DNA of 64,000 nucleotides, taken from contig NZ_JBBEYB010000003.1 in the NCBI RefSeq assembly GCF_037482285.1, forward strand, positions 124,001-188,000. Direction: 5' to 3'. Position 1 is the stretch's first letter. Each line of letters starts with the position of its first letter. The notes beneath the pieces are model-generated. The model saw only the letters and a list, made by a program, of their open reading frames with translations, did no database searches and had not been told where the DNA came from. This DNA comes from Aquabacterium sp029268225 (GTDB taxonomy: Bacteria; Pseudomonadota; Gammaproteobacteria; Burkholderiales; Burkholderiaceae_C). Below, one piece after another: positions 47,653 through 55,720 of this stretch. The position numbers were made by a program, and so were the translations under genes.

Positions 47653-49755
47653 TCAGTCCAGCGCCACCTGCAGCTTCAACCACCAGGTCCGACCGGGCTC
47701 GTTGATGCGGGTGGTGGTGTCGTAGCCGCTCACGTTGGCGCCTCCCCGGCTGATGGCCTCGGCGTAGGTCTTGTCGAACAGGTTGTCGACGCCGGCGCTG
47801 AGCTTGACGGCTTTGCTCCAGGCGTAGCCGCCGTGCAGCGAGGCCACGCCAAAGCCACCAGTGCGGCCCAGGTCCTGCCCAACGATGTTGCCCTCATTGA
47901 CGGCGTAGCGGTGTTGCGAGGCCACCAGGCGCAGCAGGCTGCCAGCCGACCAGGCACCCCGCTGCCAGTTCAGGCCCAGGCGGGCTTCCAGCGGTGGGAT
48001 CTGACCCAGGGCGCGGTCATCGGTGCGGTTGTGGCCGTTGACATAGGCCAGGCTTCCCAGCGCGGTCCACTGCGGTGTGAGCTTGTAGTGCGCGCCGATC
48101 TCGCCACCCCAGGTGCGCGCGTCAACGTTGCGTGCCACGGTGGTGCTCCGCATCCCCTTGACGACGTTCGACTGGATCAGGATGTAATCCTGAACCTGGC
48201 TGACGTAGGCCGAGACAAAGGTGTCCCAGGGGCCTTGCTGGTGGGTCACGCCCACGTCAATCTGGGTGGTTTTTTCCGGGTTGATGCGGTCGAAAGCACT
48301 GATGCTGCTCAGCGACTCCTTGCTGAACAATTCCCAGTAGTCGGGCGCGCGCTCGGTGTAGCCCAGGCCGACGTAGCTTTGGGTGTGTTCGCCCAGATCA
48401 TGCTCATAGCGCACGAAGCCGCTGTGCAGGGTCTTGTCACGTGTCTGGTTGGCCGTGGGGTTGGCGCCCAGGTTCATCATGCCGCTGCTGAGGGTGGTGC
48501 GGCGGTCACGCGCTTCCCACTGGTCCTGGCGCAGGCCACCCACCACACGCTGTTCGTTGCTCAGCACGTGGGTGACTTCTCCGAACAGGCCCAGGTTGTG
48601 GAAGCGGGCGTCCTCTACCCGTGTTTGATTGGCGTAGGAGTTCACCAGATCCCCGCCCATGCCACTCTTGCGCAGGGTGTGGATGTTGGTTTGCTGGTCC
48701 ACGCCCAGCACGATCTTGTGGACATCGTCAGGGCGCAGGGTCACGGCAATGCGCCCCCCCGTGGTCTCACGATCCGGATTGGACGACATGGGGTTGGGCA
48801 TCATCATGGAGGGCACAAATGTCCTCAACGTGTAGTTGTCCATCACGTGGTCCACATAGTTGTAGTACAGCTGTGCTTCCACCGCGTTGAGCAGACCGGA
48901 CATATGGGTCTTCTCGAACTTGATCCCCACATTGCTGCGGTCAAACTTGCTGCCGTCCATGCTGCGGTCGGCGTAGGCTGCTTTGGCCCGGCTTTCAATG
49001 GCCGACAGTTCAAGGCGGGTGTGCTCGTCCGGAGTCCATCCCACCGACGCGCTCAGGCTGCGGCGACGGTAAGCCGAGTTGACCCGGGTGCCGTCACCAT
49101 CTTCGTAGTCGCCGGAGGCGGCTTCCGTGGCTTGCACTTGCACATAGCCCAAGGGCGTGCCAGCCTTGGCATCGACATAGGTGTCGTAGCGATTGAAGCT
49201 GGCGCCGGTGACGGCAGCTTTGAACTCGACGCCGGGTTGACGGAAGTAGGTGGGCTTGCGCTCGAACAGCACCGTGCCTGCCGAGGCGCCAGGGCCGTGC
49301 TCAACCGACTGTGGGCCCTTGATCAGGCTGACCTTGTCAAAGGTGTCGGGGAAAACGTAGGCTGTGGGGGGGTCCATGCGCATGCCACAGCCGCCCAGGA
49401 TGTGCTCGCCGTCGATGAGGATGTTGAGCCGCGAGGCCGCCATGCCGCGGAACAAGGGGTCGCCATCGGTGCCGCCTTTGCGGATCACGCTCATGCCGGG
49501 AATGGTCTTGAGCAGGCTGGCGCCATCGTTGGCGGGCAGAGGCTGCTGCGGGTCACGCGGGTTGAACTGGGTCACCAGCGGGGTCTGCATGGTGGGGGCC
49601 GTGATCACCACAGGGGGCAGCACGGCCAACTGTGCGTCAGGCGCGGTGGTGTCGGGCGTGGATGAGCCGGGCAGATCGGCCTGAGCGAGTGCTTGGAGAG
49701 GGAATGCGGCAGCGAGGGACAGCGCCAGGACGGTCGGGCGGAATGAGGTCGACAT
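47653..49755 (-). CDS. TonB-dependent copper receptor (OprC-like)
   Basis: A 700-residue outer-membrane receptor. Signal peptide (TVLALSLAAAFPLQALA), plug domain with PANDGASLLKTIPGMSVIRKGG and the copper-receptor hallmark GGCGMRMDPPTAY. The 22-strand barrel ends VDNLFDKTYAEAISR. Methionine-rich loops (TFVPSMMMPNPM, SSGMMNLG) fit copper binding. It should import copper using TonB energy. A DUF2946 gene lies 83 bp upstream on the same strand, a frequent partner. No copper-sensing repressor gene is seen in the window. Confidence 0.9.
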   Translation of the reverse strand: MSTSFRPTVLALSLAAAFPLQALAQADLPGSSTPDTTAPDAQLAVLPPVVITAPTMQTPLVTQFNPRDPQQPLPANDGASLLKTIPGMSVIRKGGTDGDPLFRGMAASRLNILIDGEHILGGCGMRMDPPTAYVFPDTFDKVSLIKGPQSVEHGPGASAGTVLFERKPTYFRQPGVEFKAAVTGASFNRYDTYVDAKAGTPLGYVQVQATEAASGDYEDGDGTRVNSAYRRRSLSASVGWTPDEHTRLELSAIESRAKAAYADRSMDGSKFDRSNVGIKFEKTHMSGLLNAVEAQLYYNYVDHVMDNYTLRTFVPSMMMPNPMSSNPDRETTGGRIAVTLRPDDVHKIVLGVDQQTNIHTLRKSGMGGDLVNSYANQTRVEDARFHNLGLFGEVTHVLSNEQRVVGGLRQDQWEARDRRTTLSSGMMNLGANPTANQTRDKTLHSGFVRYEHDLGEHTQSYVGLGYTERAPDYWELFSKESLSSISAFDRINPEKTTQIDVGVTHQQGPWDTFVSAYVSQVQDYILIQSNVVKGMRSTTVARNVDARTWGGEIGAHYKLTPQWTALGSLAYVNGHNRTDDRALGQIPPLEARLGLNWQRGAWSAGSLLRLVASQHRYAVNEGNIVGQDLGRTGGFGVASLHGGYAWSKAVKLSAGVDNLFDKTYAEAISRGGANVSGYDTTTRINEPGRTWWLKLQVALD

Positions 49756-49838
49756 GAAAGGTCTTTCTTCGCGTGCAAACGACGTCCACGCGAGCCAGCC
49801 TCAGGCCGACTCGCGCGGGTAACAAAGTCAAAAGCAAA

Positions 49839-50228
49839 TCAAGCGAAGAAAGGTGGGGCGCGGGTGCGCGCGTGCCGCAAGTCGGGGGCACGGGGCAGGA
49901 TGCCGGCTGAGCTGCTCGGCGGGGTGTCGTGCTGAGGGCGCAGAAGCGCGACAGCCAACGTGGGGGAGGGGGCCAGGGCGGGACCGCTGGCTGCCAGGCA
50001 GAAGGGGCAGTGCTGCGCGGCCGAACCCGTGCCGGTGGCAGGGTCCTGGGTGCCACGGGTGCCCCCGGTGGAGGAGCAGATGTCGAGCAGGCTGGGGGCT
50101 CCTGCCAGTCGCTGCACCATGTGCCAATTGCTGACACCCCCAGCCAGCAACTGCGCGCACAATGCCAGCAAGCCCAACCAGGCGGTCAGGCGCGTGCGGT
50201 GGCGCAGCGTGTGGATCAGGGGTGACAT
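49839..50228 (-). CDS. DUF2946 family protein
   Basis: A 129-residue small protein. N-terminal hydrophobic segment (RLTAWLGLLALCAQLLAGGV), then the family's QHCPFCLAASGP, a CxxC pair likely to bind copper, followed by a Pro-rich tail. DUF2946 genes commonly precede TonB-dependent copper receptors, as here (receptor 83 bp downstream). It is probably exported or membrane-anchored and involved in copper handling; that is inference. Divergent from the rhodanese gene, with an ATAC-N8-GTAT palindrome between. Confidence 0.8.
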   Translation of the reverse strand: MSPLIHTLRHRTRLTAWLGLLALCAQLLAGGVSNWHMVQRLAGAPSLLDICSSTGGTRGTQDPATGTGSAAQHCPFCLAASGPALAPSPTLAVALLRPQHDTPPSSSAGILPRAPDLRHARTRAPPFFA

Positions 50229-50304
50229 GCGTGCATTCTAGGCAGAGGTGGCTGGGCGCCGAACTGATGTGTGTCAAAAATCCGCCTGTGGTATCTTTGC
50301 TTGT

Positions 50305-50320
50305 ATACCCTACACCGTAT
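50305..50320. promoter_or_regulatory. ATAC-N8-GTAT palindrome, site A
   Basis: ATACCCTACACCGTAT lies 10 bp before the rhodanese ATG and 76 bp upstream of the divergent DUF2946 start. The same architecture recurs at 57255 and 63730. The G/C-rich core flanked by ATAC/GTAT resembles CsoR/CstR-family operators. TATACC overlapping it could be a -10 hexamer. Confidence 0.45.
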
Positions 50321-50330
50321 GAGGTCTGTG

Positions 50331-50753
50331 ATGTCACCACCTTCAATCACTCTGTGCCGCCGAGCTTGGCTGGTATGTGCCATGTCCGTGTTGGCAGCCT
50401 GTTCGCAGGCCGCTGATCCGGCCGATGCGGTGAGCGTCGCTCAGGCACGCGATGCACATCAGAGCGGGGCGGCGGTGCTCATTGACATTCGCGAGCCACA
50501 TGAGCACGCGCAGGGCGTGGCGGCGGGGGCGCGTTTGTTGCCGATGAGTCAACTGGCACAGCGCTTGACCGAGGTGCCGACCGATCCGTCCAAGCCCGTG
50601 TACCTGATCTGCGCCACGCAGAATCGCTCGCGTGCCTCCCTGCAGGCCCTGCGCGAGCGGGGTGGCTATGGTCATGTGCGCTTTGTGAGTGGTGGCATGA
50701 CCGGCTGGGTGCGACAAGGTTTCCCGACGGTGTCGCCTGCGGGCAAGATGTGA
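50331..50753 (+). CDS. Rhodanese-domain lipoprotein
   Basis: A 140-residue exported protein with a lipobox (SVLAAC) giving a lipid-anchored Cys. The rhodanese domain has VLIDIREPHEHAQG and the active-site loop CATQNRS (catalytic Cys in YLICATQNRSRAS), then FVSGGMTGWVRQGFP. It should transfer sulfane sulfur in the periplasm. GAGGT at 50321-50325, spaced before ATG 50331, decides the start; an ATG at 50319 lies inside the palindrome. The next gene, a methyltransferase, begins 14 bp after its stop, so they form an operon. Confidence 0.85.
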   Translation: MSPPSITLCRRAWLVCAMSVLAACSQAADPADAVSVAQARDAHQSGAAVLIDIREPHEHAQGVAAGARLLPMSQLAQRLTEVPTDPSKPVYLICATQNRSRASLQALRERGGYGHVRFVSGGMTGWVRQGFPTVSPAGKM

Positions 50754-50767
50754 GCGAGGTTCAGCGC

Positions 50768-51388
50768 ATGTCCACAGGTGAGTTCTGGAATCAAAAGTTT
50801 GCGGATGCGGCCTACAAGTACGGTCAGCAGCCGAATGTGTTTCTCGCCGCGCAGGCTGGCTTGATCCCAGCGGGCGCGCAGGTGCTGGTGCCGGGCGATG
50901 GCGAAGGCCGTAATGGTGTTTGGCTGGCTCAGCAGGGACACCATGTCACCTCGGTCGATGCCTCGAGCGTGGGTTTGGACAAGACCCGGGCCCTGGCCGC
51001 CGAGCGCGGCGTGCAGGTGACCACCGTGCTGGCCGATCTGGCCGAGTGGGCGCCCCAGCCGGATTCGGTGGACGCGGTGGCGGTGGTGTACCTGCACCTG
51101 CCGTCCAGCTTGCGCACCAAGGTGATGGCCGACCTGGCCCGTGCCTTGAGACCCGGCGGTGTGCTGATCCTGGAGGCCTTTCACCCGAACCAGTTGGGCT
51201 TGACCAGCGGTGGGCCGAAGGATGTGGACATGCTCTACACCCTGCAAGGGCTGCGTTCGGATCTGGCAGACGCCGGTCTCAAGGGTGAGGAACTGGTGGC
51301 GTCGGAGGGGCCGGTCACGCTGGACGAAGGCCCGTTTCACCAGGGGCCGGCGCAAGTCACGCGCTGGGTGTGGCGGCGGCAGGCCTGA
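50768..51388 (+). CDS. TehB-like class I SAM methyltransferase
   Basis: A 206-residue cytoplasmic enzyme. The SAM site is VLVPGDGEGRNGVWLAQQGH, followed by VTSVDASSVGLDKTR (acidic ribose-binding residue) and YLHLPSSLRTKV. Relatives of this type methylate tellurite, selenite or thiols; sulfide or thiol methylation would fit the neighbourhood, but the substrate is not shown. GAGG precedes ATG 50768; a GTG at 50750 overlapping the rhodanese stop is an alternative. Convergent with the OsmC gene. Confidence 0.85.
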   Translation: MSTGEFWNQKFADAAYKYGQQPNVFLAAQAGLIPAGAQVLVPGDGEGRNGVWLAQQGHHVTSVDASSVGLDKTRALAAERGVQVTTVLADLAEWAPQPDSVDAVAVVYLHLPSSLRTKVMADLARALRPGGVLILEAFHPNQLGLTSGGPKDVDMLYTLQGLRSDLADAGLKGEELVASEGPVTLDEGPFHQGPAQVTRWVWRRQA

Positions 51389-51417
51389 GCACGGGGGCGG
51401 TGATGCCCCCGCGAGGC

Positions 51418-51864
51418 TCACTTCAGTTGAGCGCCTGTGGCATCGAACACCTGAACGGTGATAGGGATGCCTTGACCCACGCTCTGGGTCACGGTGCAGA
51501 ATGCTTCGAACTGGCTCAAGACGCGATCCAGATGTTCCAACTGGGCGGCCGGTACACCCAGGTGCAGTGCGGCGGTCATGTTCAGTACGCGCATGCGCCC
51601 ATCGGCGTTGCGCCCCACTTCGGCGGTCACTTCGGTGCGAATGGGTTCGGGCGCCTGCTTGAACTTGCGCAAGGCAAACAACAGCGAGTCTGACAGGCAG
51701 TTGCCCACCGCGGCCGACAGCATCTGCACGGGCGAAGGGCCGGTGCCGCCGCCCAGTGGCGCGGGTTCGTCGCTGATGAGGGCGGGCATGTTGCCCTCGA
51801 ACTCGATGCGGAACTGGTAGTCCTGCTGCTGGGTCAGGGTGACGTGGTGAACGCCTTGGGCCAT
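51418..51864 (-). CDS. OsmC family peroxiredoxin-like protein
   Basis: A 148-residue protein with the two active cysteines of OsmC/Ohr folds (GNCLSDSL and FEAFCTVTQSV) and the PSPVQMLSAAVG segment. It probably reduces organic hydroperoxides or persulfides. It lies 24 bp downstream of the metallo-hydrolase gene on the same strand, so the two are co-transcribed from the ArsR-controlled divergent promoter. Substrate preference between Ohr and YhfA-type members cannot be settled by eye. Confidence 0.87.
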   Translation of the reverse strand: MAQGVHHVTLTQQQDYQFRIEFEGNMPALISDEPAPLGGGTGPSPVQMLSAAVGNCLSDSLLFALRKFKQAPEPIRTEVTAEVGRNADGRMRVLNMTAALHLGVPAAQLEHLDRVLSQFEAFCTVTQSVGQGIPITVQVFDATGAQLK

Positions 51865-51888
51865 GGTGGAACCTCGTTCAGGAAAGAT

Positions 51889-52758
51889 TCAGAAAACGTT
51901 GACAGGCAGCTTCAGGTAGTGGCGGCCGTCGGACTCGGCTGGCGGCAAGTGTCCCGCGCGGATGTTGACCTGCACCGAGGACAGGATCAGGTTGGGCATG
52001 GCCAGGGTGGCATCACGAGCCTGGCGCATGGCCACGAATTCGGTCTCGGAGATGCCGTCGCGCACGTGGATGTTGCCTTGGCGCTGATCCGCCACGGTGC
52101 ACATGGCTTGCGACTCGCGGGTGGCGGGCGGGTAGTCATGGCACATGAACAGTCGGGTCTGGGGCGGCAAGGCCAGGATGCGGCGCACCGACTGGTAGAG
52201 CTGGTGCGCGTCGCCGCCGGGAAAGTCGCAGCGCGCGGAGCCGACGTCGGGCATGAACATCGTGTCGCCTACGAAGACCGCATCGCCCACCACAAAGGCC
52301 ATGTCGGCCGGTGTGTGGCCAGGCACATGCCAGGCGGTGGCGGTCAGATCGCCGATGGTGAAGGTATCGCCATCGGCGAACAGGTGGTCGAACTGTGAGC
52401 CGTCGGTCGCAAACTCTGGCTCCAGGTGGAACAAGGTTTTGAACACGCTTTGCACGCGCTGGATGGCGCAGCCAATGGCCACCTTGCCACCCACCTGTGC
52501 CTTGACGTACGGTGCGGCAGAGAGGTGATCGGCGTGCGCGTGCGTCTCCAGCACCCAGTCCACCGTCAGGTTCTGGGCGCGCACAAAGGCGATGACTTCA
52601 TCAGCCCGGGTGTGCGCCGTGCGGCCGCTGCGGGCATCGAAGTCCAGCACCGGGTCCACGATGGCCGCGTGCCCGCCGGCACGGTCGTACACCACATGGG
52701 TGTAGGTGCTGGTGGCCGGGTCCAGAAAGGATCGAACTTGGGGGAGCAGGGCGGTCAT
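51889..52758 (-). CDS. MBL-fold metallo-hydrolase, persulfide-dioxygenase-like
   Basis: A 289-residue protein with the metal-binding THAHADHLSAA, later HVPGHTP, GDTMFMPDVGSARCDFPGG and FMCHDYPP. This matches the ETHE1/Blh group, whose non-heme iron enzymes oxidise glutathione persulfide to sulfite. Asp and Arg of DVGSARCDFPGG are family hallmarks. ATG 52758 is chosen; a TTG at 52776 is possible. Divergent from the ArsR gene over a shared operator; OsmC follows 24 bp later. In other species Blh is fused to a DUF442 domain, here encoded separately on the other side of arsR. Confidence 0.88.
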   Translation of the reverse strand: MTALLPQVRSFLDPATSTYTHVVYDRAGGHAAIVDPVLDFDARSGRTAHTRADEVIAFVRAQNLTVDWVLETHAHADHLSAAPYVKAQVGGKVAIGCAIQRVQSVFKTLFHLEPEFATDGSQFDHLFADGDTFTIGDLTATAWHVPGHTPADMAFVVGDAVFVGDTMFMPDVGSARCDFPGGDAHQLYQSVRRILALPPQTRLFMCHDYPPATRESQAMCTVADQRQGNIHVRDGISETEFVAMRQARDATLAMPNLILSSVQVNIRAGHLPPAESDGRHYLKLPVNVF

Positions 52759-52788
52759 GGCACAAGGTTCTTGCAAAGCGGATGCTTC

Positions 52789-52823
52789 ACTTTATTGACA
52801 AACAATATATCTGTCAACATAAT
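52789..52823. promoter_or_regulatory. Divergent overlapping promoters with ArsR-type operator
   Basis: TTGACA (52795-52800) and TGTCAA (52812-52817) form a perfect 6-bp inverted repeat around an AT-rich 11-bp core. Each arm is also a consensus -35 box for opposite directions: TTGACA-N17-CATAAT toward arsR and TTGACA-N17-TAAAGT toward the metallo-hydrolase. One bound repressor would silence both operons. The arsR transcript would start around 52830, at its ATG. Confidence 0.7.
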
Positions 52824-52830
52824 GAAAATC

Positions 52831-53202
52831 ATGAAAGTGTCCACGCCTGAAACACCAGTGGCCCAGCCCGTGAGCTTGCCGCCACCCGATCTCGTCGCGC
52901 TGCAAGCGTCGGCAGAGAAGGCGTGCGCCTTGCTCAAAGTGATGGCGCACACCGACCGGCTGGTGCTCTTGTGCCGTCTGGCGCAGGGCGAGTTCTGCGT
53001 CAGTGCGCTCGAGGCCGATCTGGGCATCCGTCAGCCGACCTTGTCGCAGCAACTGGGCGTATTGCGACAGGAAGGCCTGGTGGACACGCGTCGCGAGGGC
53101 AAACACATCTACTACCGGCTGGTCAGCGCCGATGCGGCGGCTGTCATGCAGGTCTTGCACAGTCGGGTGTGTGGTGCGGCGATGCCCGGTGGCACGTGCT
53201 GA
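52831..53202 (+). CDS. ArsR-family transcriptional repressor (BigR/SqrR-like candidate)
   Basis: A 123-residue winged-helix regulator: LLKVMAHTDRLVLLCRLAQG, recognition helix QPTLSQQLGVLRQEGLV and wing TRREGKHIYYRL. Cys56 (GEFCVSA) and Cys114 (HSRVCGA) could form the persulfide/disulfide switch known from BigR and SqrR; there is no typical arsenic CVC box. The gene context (persulfide dioxygenase, sulfurtransferase, SulP) supports a sulfide or persulfide sensor. ATG 52831 is chosen; the ATG at 52822 overlaps the predicted -10. The mRNA may be leaderless. It sits beneath a shared operator with the divergent operon. Confidence 0.85.
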   Translation: MKVSTPETPVAQPVSLPPPDLVALQASAEKACALLKVMAHTDRLVLLCRLAQGEFCVSALEADLGIRQPTLSQQLGVLRQEGLVDTRREGKHIYYRLVSADAAAVMQVLHSRVCGAAMPGGTC

Positions 53203-53266
53203 TGTCTCGCGGTTGCTCTTGCTCGATTCTTTTGTTGACCTTCCAACCCAATTTGCGGAGAAAGCC

Positions 53267-53629
53267 ATGACCTTGAGTGTTCAAACCAGCCAACTGTGTC
53301 CCGAGTTCACGGTGTGTGGTCAGATTTCGGTGGCCGATGTCGCCGTGTTTGCGCGTCAGGGTTACCGCAGCATCATCAACAACCGTCCGGACGGTGAGGG
53401 CGGCCCGAGCCAGCCCACCAGTGCCCAGATCGAAGCGGCGGCCAAGGCCGCTGGCATGTCGTATGTGCACTTTCCCGTGGCATCGATGATGATCACGCCA
53501 GAGCAAGTCAACCGCTATCAGGCTCTGTGCGCGGATTTGCCGCATCCCATCGTGGCTTTCTGTGCCGCAGGTGGTCGTGCCAACGCCTTGTTCCAGGCTG
53601 TCGGTTGCCGCGTCGGACGCCCTGCGTGA
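53267..53629 (+). CDS. DUF442/TIGR01244 family phosphatase-like sulfurtransferase
   Basis: A 120-residue protein of the family often named TIGR01244 sulfur transferase or DUF442. It contains QISVADVAVFARQGYRSIIN, NNRPDGEGG and the catalytic FCAAGGRANAL (Cys in a C-x4-R-like loop). It is the separate equivalent of the N-terminal domain of Blh (DUF442 plus MBL). It probably handles sulfane sulfur between glutathione persulfide and the dioxygenase. GGAG precedes the ATG. The SulP start GTG overlaps its stop, so these are coupled. Confidence 0.85.
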   Translation: MTLSVQTSQLCPEFTVCGQISVADVAVFARQGYRSIINNRPDGEGGPSQPTSAQIEAAAKAAGMSYVHFPVASMMITPEQVNRYQALCADLPHPIVAFCAAGGRANALFQAVGCRVGRPA

Positions 53630-55425
53630 GCCTCTCTCATCCCAGCGCAGACCCCAAAGGCGCACCGCTGAACAGCGGGGCTCCTTGGTCCATGCCGCCC
53701 CCGTGGGTGCGTGGATGGCAGCGCGCGTGGTTGGGGCAGGACCTGACGGCCGGCTTGGTGGTGGCCGTGATGCTGGTGCCACAGAGCCTGGCCTACGCCA
53801 TGCTGGCTGGCTTGCCGCCGCATGTGGGCCTGATGGCCAGCTTGCTGCCCTTGTTGGGTTATGCGGTGTTCGGCAGCAGCACGAGCATGTCGGTGGGACC
53901 GGCGGCCATCACGTCCTTGATGATGGTGCAGGCGCTCACGCCTCTGGCAGTGCCGGGTTCCGAGGTGTACGTGGCCTTGGCCGCCGCGTTGGGCCTGGGT
54001 TCCGGCCTGCTGATGTTGTTGATGGGGCGCTTGCGCATGGGCTTCCTGTCTCAGTTGCTGGGAAGACCGGTGGTGCAAGGCTTCACCGTCGCGTCGGCCT
54101 TGTTGATCATGGCTGGGCAGGTGGCGCCCATCCTAGGGTGGTCGTCCCTGGGTCAGACGGTGCCTGATCTGGTGGCGGGTGTGCGCCAGCACCTCGTGGA
54201 CAGCAGTGGCGCCTGGCGCTGGGATGTGCAGACGGGCAGCGTGCTGATCGGCCTGGGTGCCATGGCCTTGCTGTGGTTGGGGCCGCGGGTGATGGCGCGC
54301 ATGATGCGGATGGCTGGGATGCGGGATTCGGCCAGCCAGGTGGTGTCCCGACTGTGGCCGCTGGTGGTGTTGGTATTGGCCAGCTTCGCGGCGGCGTGGG
54401 TGAATCGGCATACCGAGTGGCACGTGGCCCAGGTGGGGGCGGTGAACGTTGAACTCGGTGGGGCGGTGCGGGCGCTGTCGTCCTTGAGCGAGGTGCCTGT
54501 CACGGGTTTGGCCAACCTGGTCATGCCCATCTTGTTGATCAGTTTGGTGAGCTTTGTCAGCAGCATGTCGGTGGCGCAAACGTTTGCGCTCAAGCACACC
54601 GAGCGCATCGACGCTGACCGCGAGTTGCTCGGCCTGGGCTTGGCCAATGTGGGCAGCGGTCTGGTGGGTGGCATGGCTGTGGCTGGCGGGCTGTCACGCT
54701 CGGTGGTGAACGAGGCCGCAGGGGCTCGCAGCCCTTTGGCGGGTGTGTTCACGGCGCTGTTGCTGGGCGCCTTGATGCTGATGTTCCTGCCCTGGCTGGC
54801 CTGGTTGCCCAAGGCGGCACTGGCCGCCGTCATCATCATGGCCGTGTCAGGCCTGGTGCAGTGGCAGGGCCTGCGCGACGCCTGGCGCTACGACCGGGTT
54901 GAGGCCTGGGCGTTTTTGAGCACGGCGGCCGGGGTGATGTTGTTGGGCTTCGAGTCGGGCATCTTGTTGGGCATTGCCTGGTCCCTGGGCGCCATGATCT
55001 GGCGCCACAGCCAGCCGCACATGGCCGAAGTGGGGCGCCTGCCAGGTACCGAGCATTTCCGCAACGTGCAGCGTTACGACGTGGAGCGCCTGCCGGGTGT
55101 GATGGTGGTGCGCGTGGACGAAAGCCTGGACTTCACCAACATCCAGCACGTGGAGATGGGGCTGAGCGACATGCTCAGCCGCCGTCCCCAGGTGCACAGT
55201 CTGGTGCTGCTGTTGTCGGCGGTGAACCGGATCGACCACTCGGCGCTCCAGTCGCTGATCGAATTTGATGACGCGCAGACGGCGCAAGGGCGATCGCTTT
55301 ACCTTGCCGAGGTGAAGGGGCCGGTGATGGACCGTCTGCATCGTGTGTCGCTTGACAAGCGGTTTGCAGGGCGTATCTTCTTGAGTGCACAGCACGCTTG
55401 GGATGCACTGCAAACCAGACAGTGA
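53626..55425 (+). CDS. SulP family anion permease with STAS domain
   Basis: A 599-residue inner-membrane protein. About 12 helices begin DLTAGLVVAVMLVPQSLAYAMLAGL, the SulP signature, and include GSSTSMSVGPAAITSLMM. A C-terminal STAS domain (~465-590) follows (VMVVRVDESLDFTNIQ; LLLSAVNRIDHSALQSL). SulP members move sulfate, sulfite, bicarbonate or dicarboxylates; sulfite or sulfate export would suit the operon, whose dioxygenase makes sulfite. GTG 53626 overlaps the preceding stop (GTGA). DUF2892 follows 23 bp later. Confidence 0.9.
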   Translation: MSLSHPSADPKGAPLNSGAPWSMPPPWVRGWQRAWLGQDLTAGLVVAVMLVPQSLAYAMLAGLPPHVGLMASLLPLLGYAVFGSSTSMSVGPAAITSLMMVQALTPLAVPGSEVYVALAAALGLGSGLLMLLMGRLRMGFLSQLLGRPVVQGFTVASALLIMAGQVAPILGWSSLGQTVPDLVAGVRQHLVDSSGAWRWDVQTGSVLIGLGAMALLWLGPRVMARMMRMAGMRDSASQVVSRLWPLVVLVLASFAAAWVNRHTEWHVAQVGAVNVELGGAVRALSSLSEVPVTGLANLVMPILLISLVSFVSSMSVAQTFALKHTERIDADRELLGLGLANVGSGLVGGMAVAGGLSRSVVNEAAGARSPLAGVFTALLLGALMLMFLPWLAWLPKAALAAVIIMAVSGLVQWQGLRDAWRYDRVEAWAFLSTAAGVMLLGFESGILLGIAWSLGAMIWRHSQPHMAEVGRLPGTEHFRNVQRYDVERLPGVMVVRVDESLDFTNIQHVEMGLSDMLSRRPQVHSLVLLLSAVNRIDHSALQSLIEFDDAQTAQGRSLYLAEVKGPVMDRLHRVSLDKRFAGRIFLSAQHAWDALQTRQ

Positions 55426-55448
55426 GTTTTCAACCCAGGAGAATGAGC

Positions 55449-55640
55449 ATGAAAGCAAACGTTGGTGGTATCGACCGTGTGGCCCGCATTGCGGCGGGTG
55501 TGGTGCTGATCGGCTTGGCCGCAACCGGCACGGTGGGTGTCTGGGGCTGGATCGGCGTGGTGCCCCTGGCCACAGGCTTGAGTGGCTGGTGCCCGGCCTA
55601 CCTGCCCTTCGGTCTGTCGACCTGCAAGATGAAGAAGTGA
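55449..55640 (+). CDS. DUF2892 small membrane protein
   Basis: A 63-residue protein with two transmembrane helices and the family motif NVGGIDRVARIAAGVVLIGL near the start. CPAYLPFGLSTCKMKK lies at the end, two conserved cysteines. DUF2892 is the membrane half of YgaP-type rhodaneses and is common in persulfide-detoxification operons. AGGAG at 55437-55441 with 7-bp spacing picks ATG 55449 over the ATG two codons earlier. Last gene of the arsR operon; a terminator follows. Confidence 0.88.
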   Translation: MKANVGGIDRVARIAAGVVLIGLAATGTVGVWGWIGVVPLATGLSGWCPAYLPFGLSTCKMKK

Positions 55641-55672
55641 TGCAAGGCCTGCGGGCCTGGCAACACGCACAC

Positions 55673-55695
55673 ACGGGCCCATGTGGCCCGTTTTT
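55673..55695. terminator. Rho-independent terminator after the arsR operon
   Basis: ACGGGCC (55673-55679) pairs with GGCCCGT (55685-55691) around the loop CATGT, followed by TTTT. It lies 32 bp past the DUF2892 stop and before the convergent sigma-54 regulator stop. Confidence 0.8.
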
Positions 55696-55720
55696 CATGT
55701 CGTGCCCAGTCTTGCCCAGG

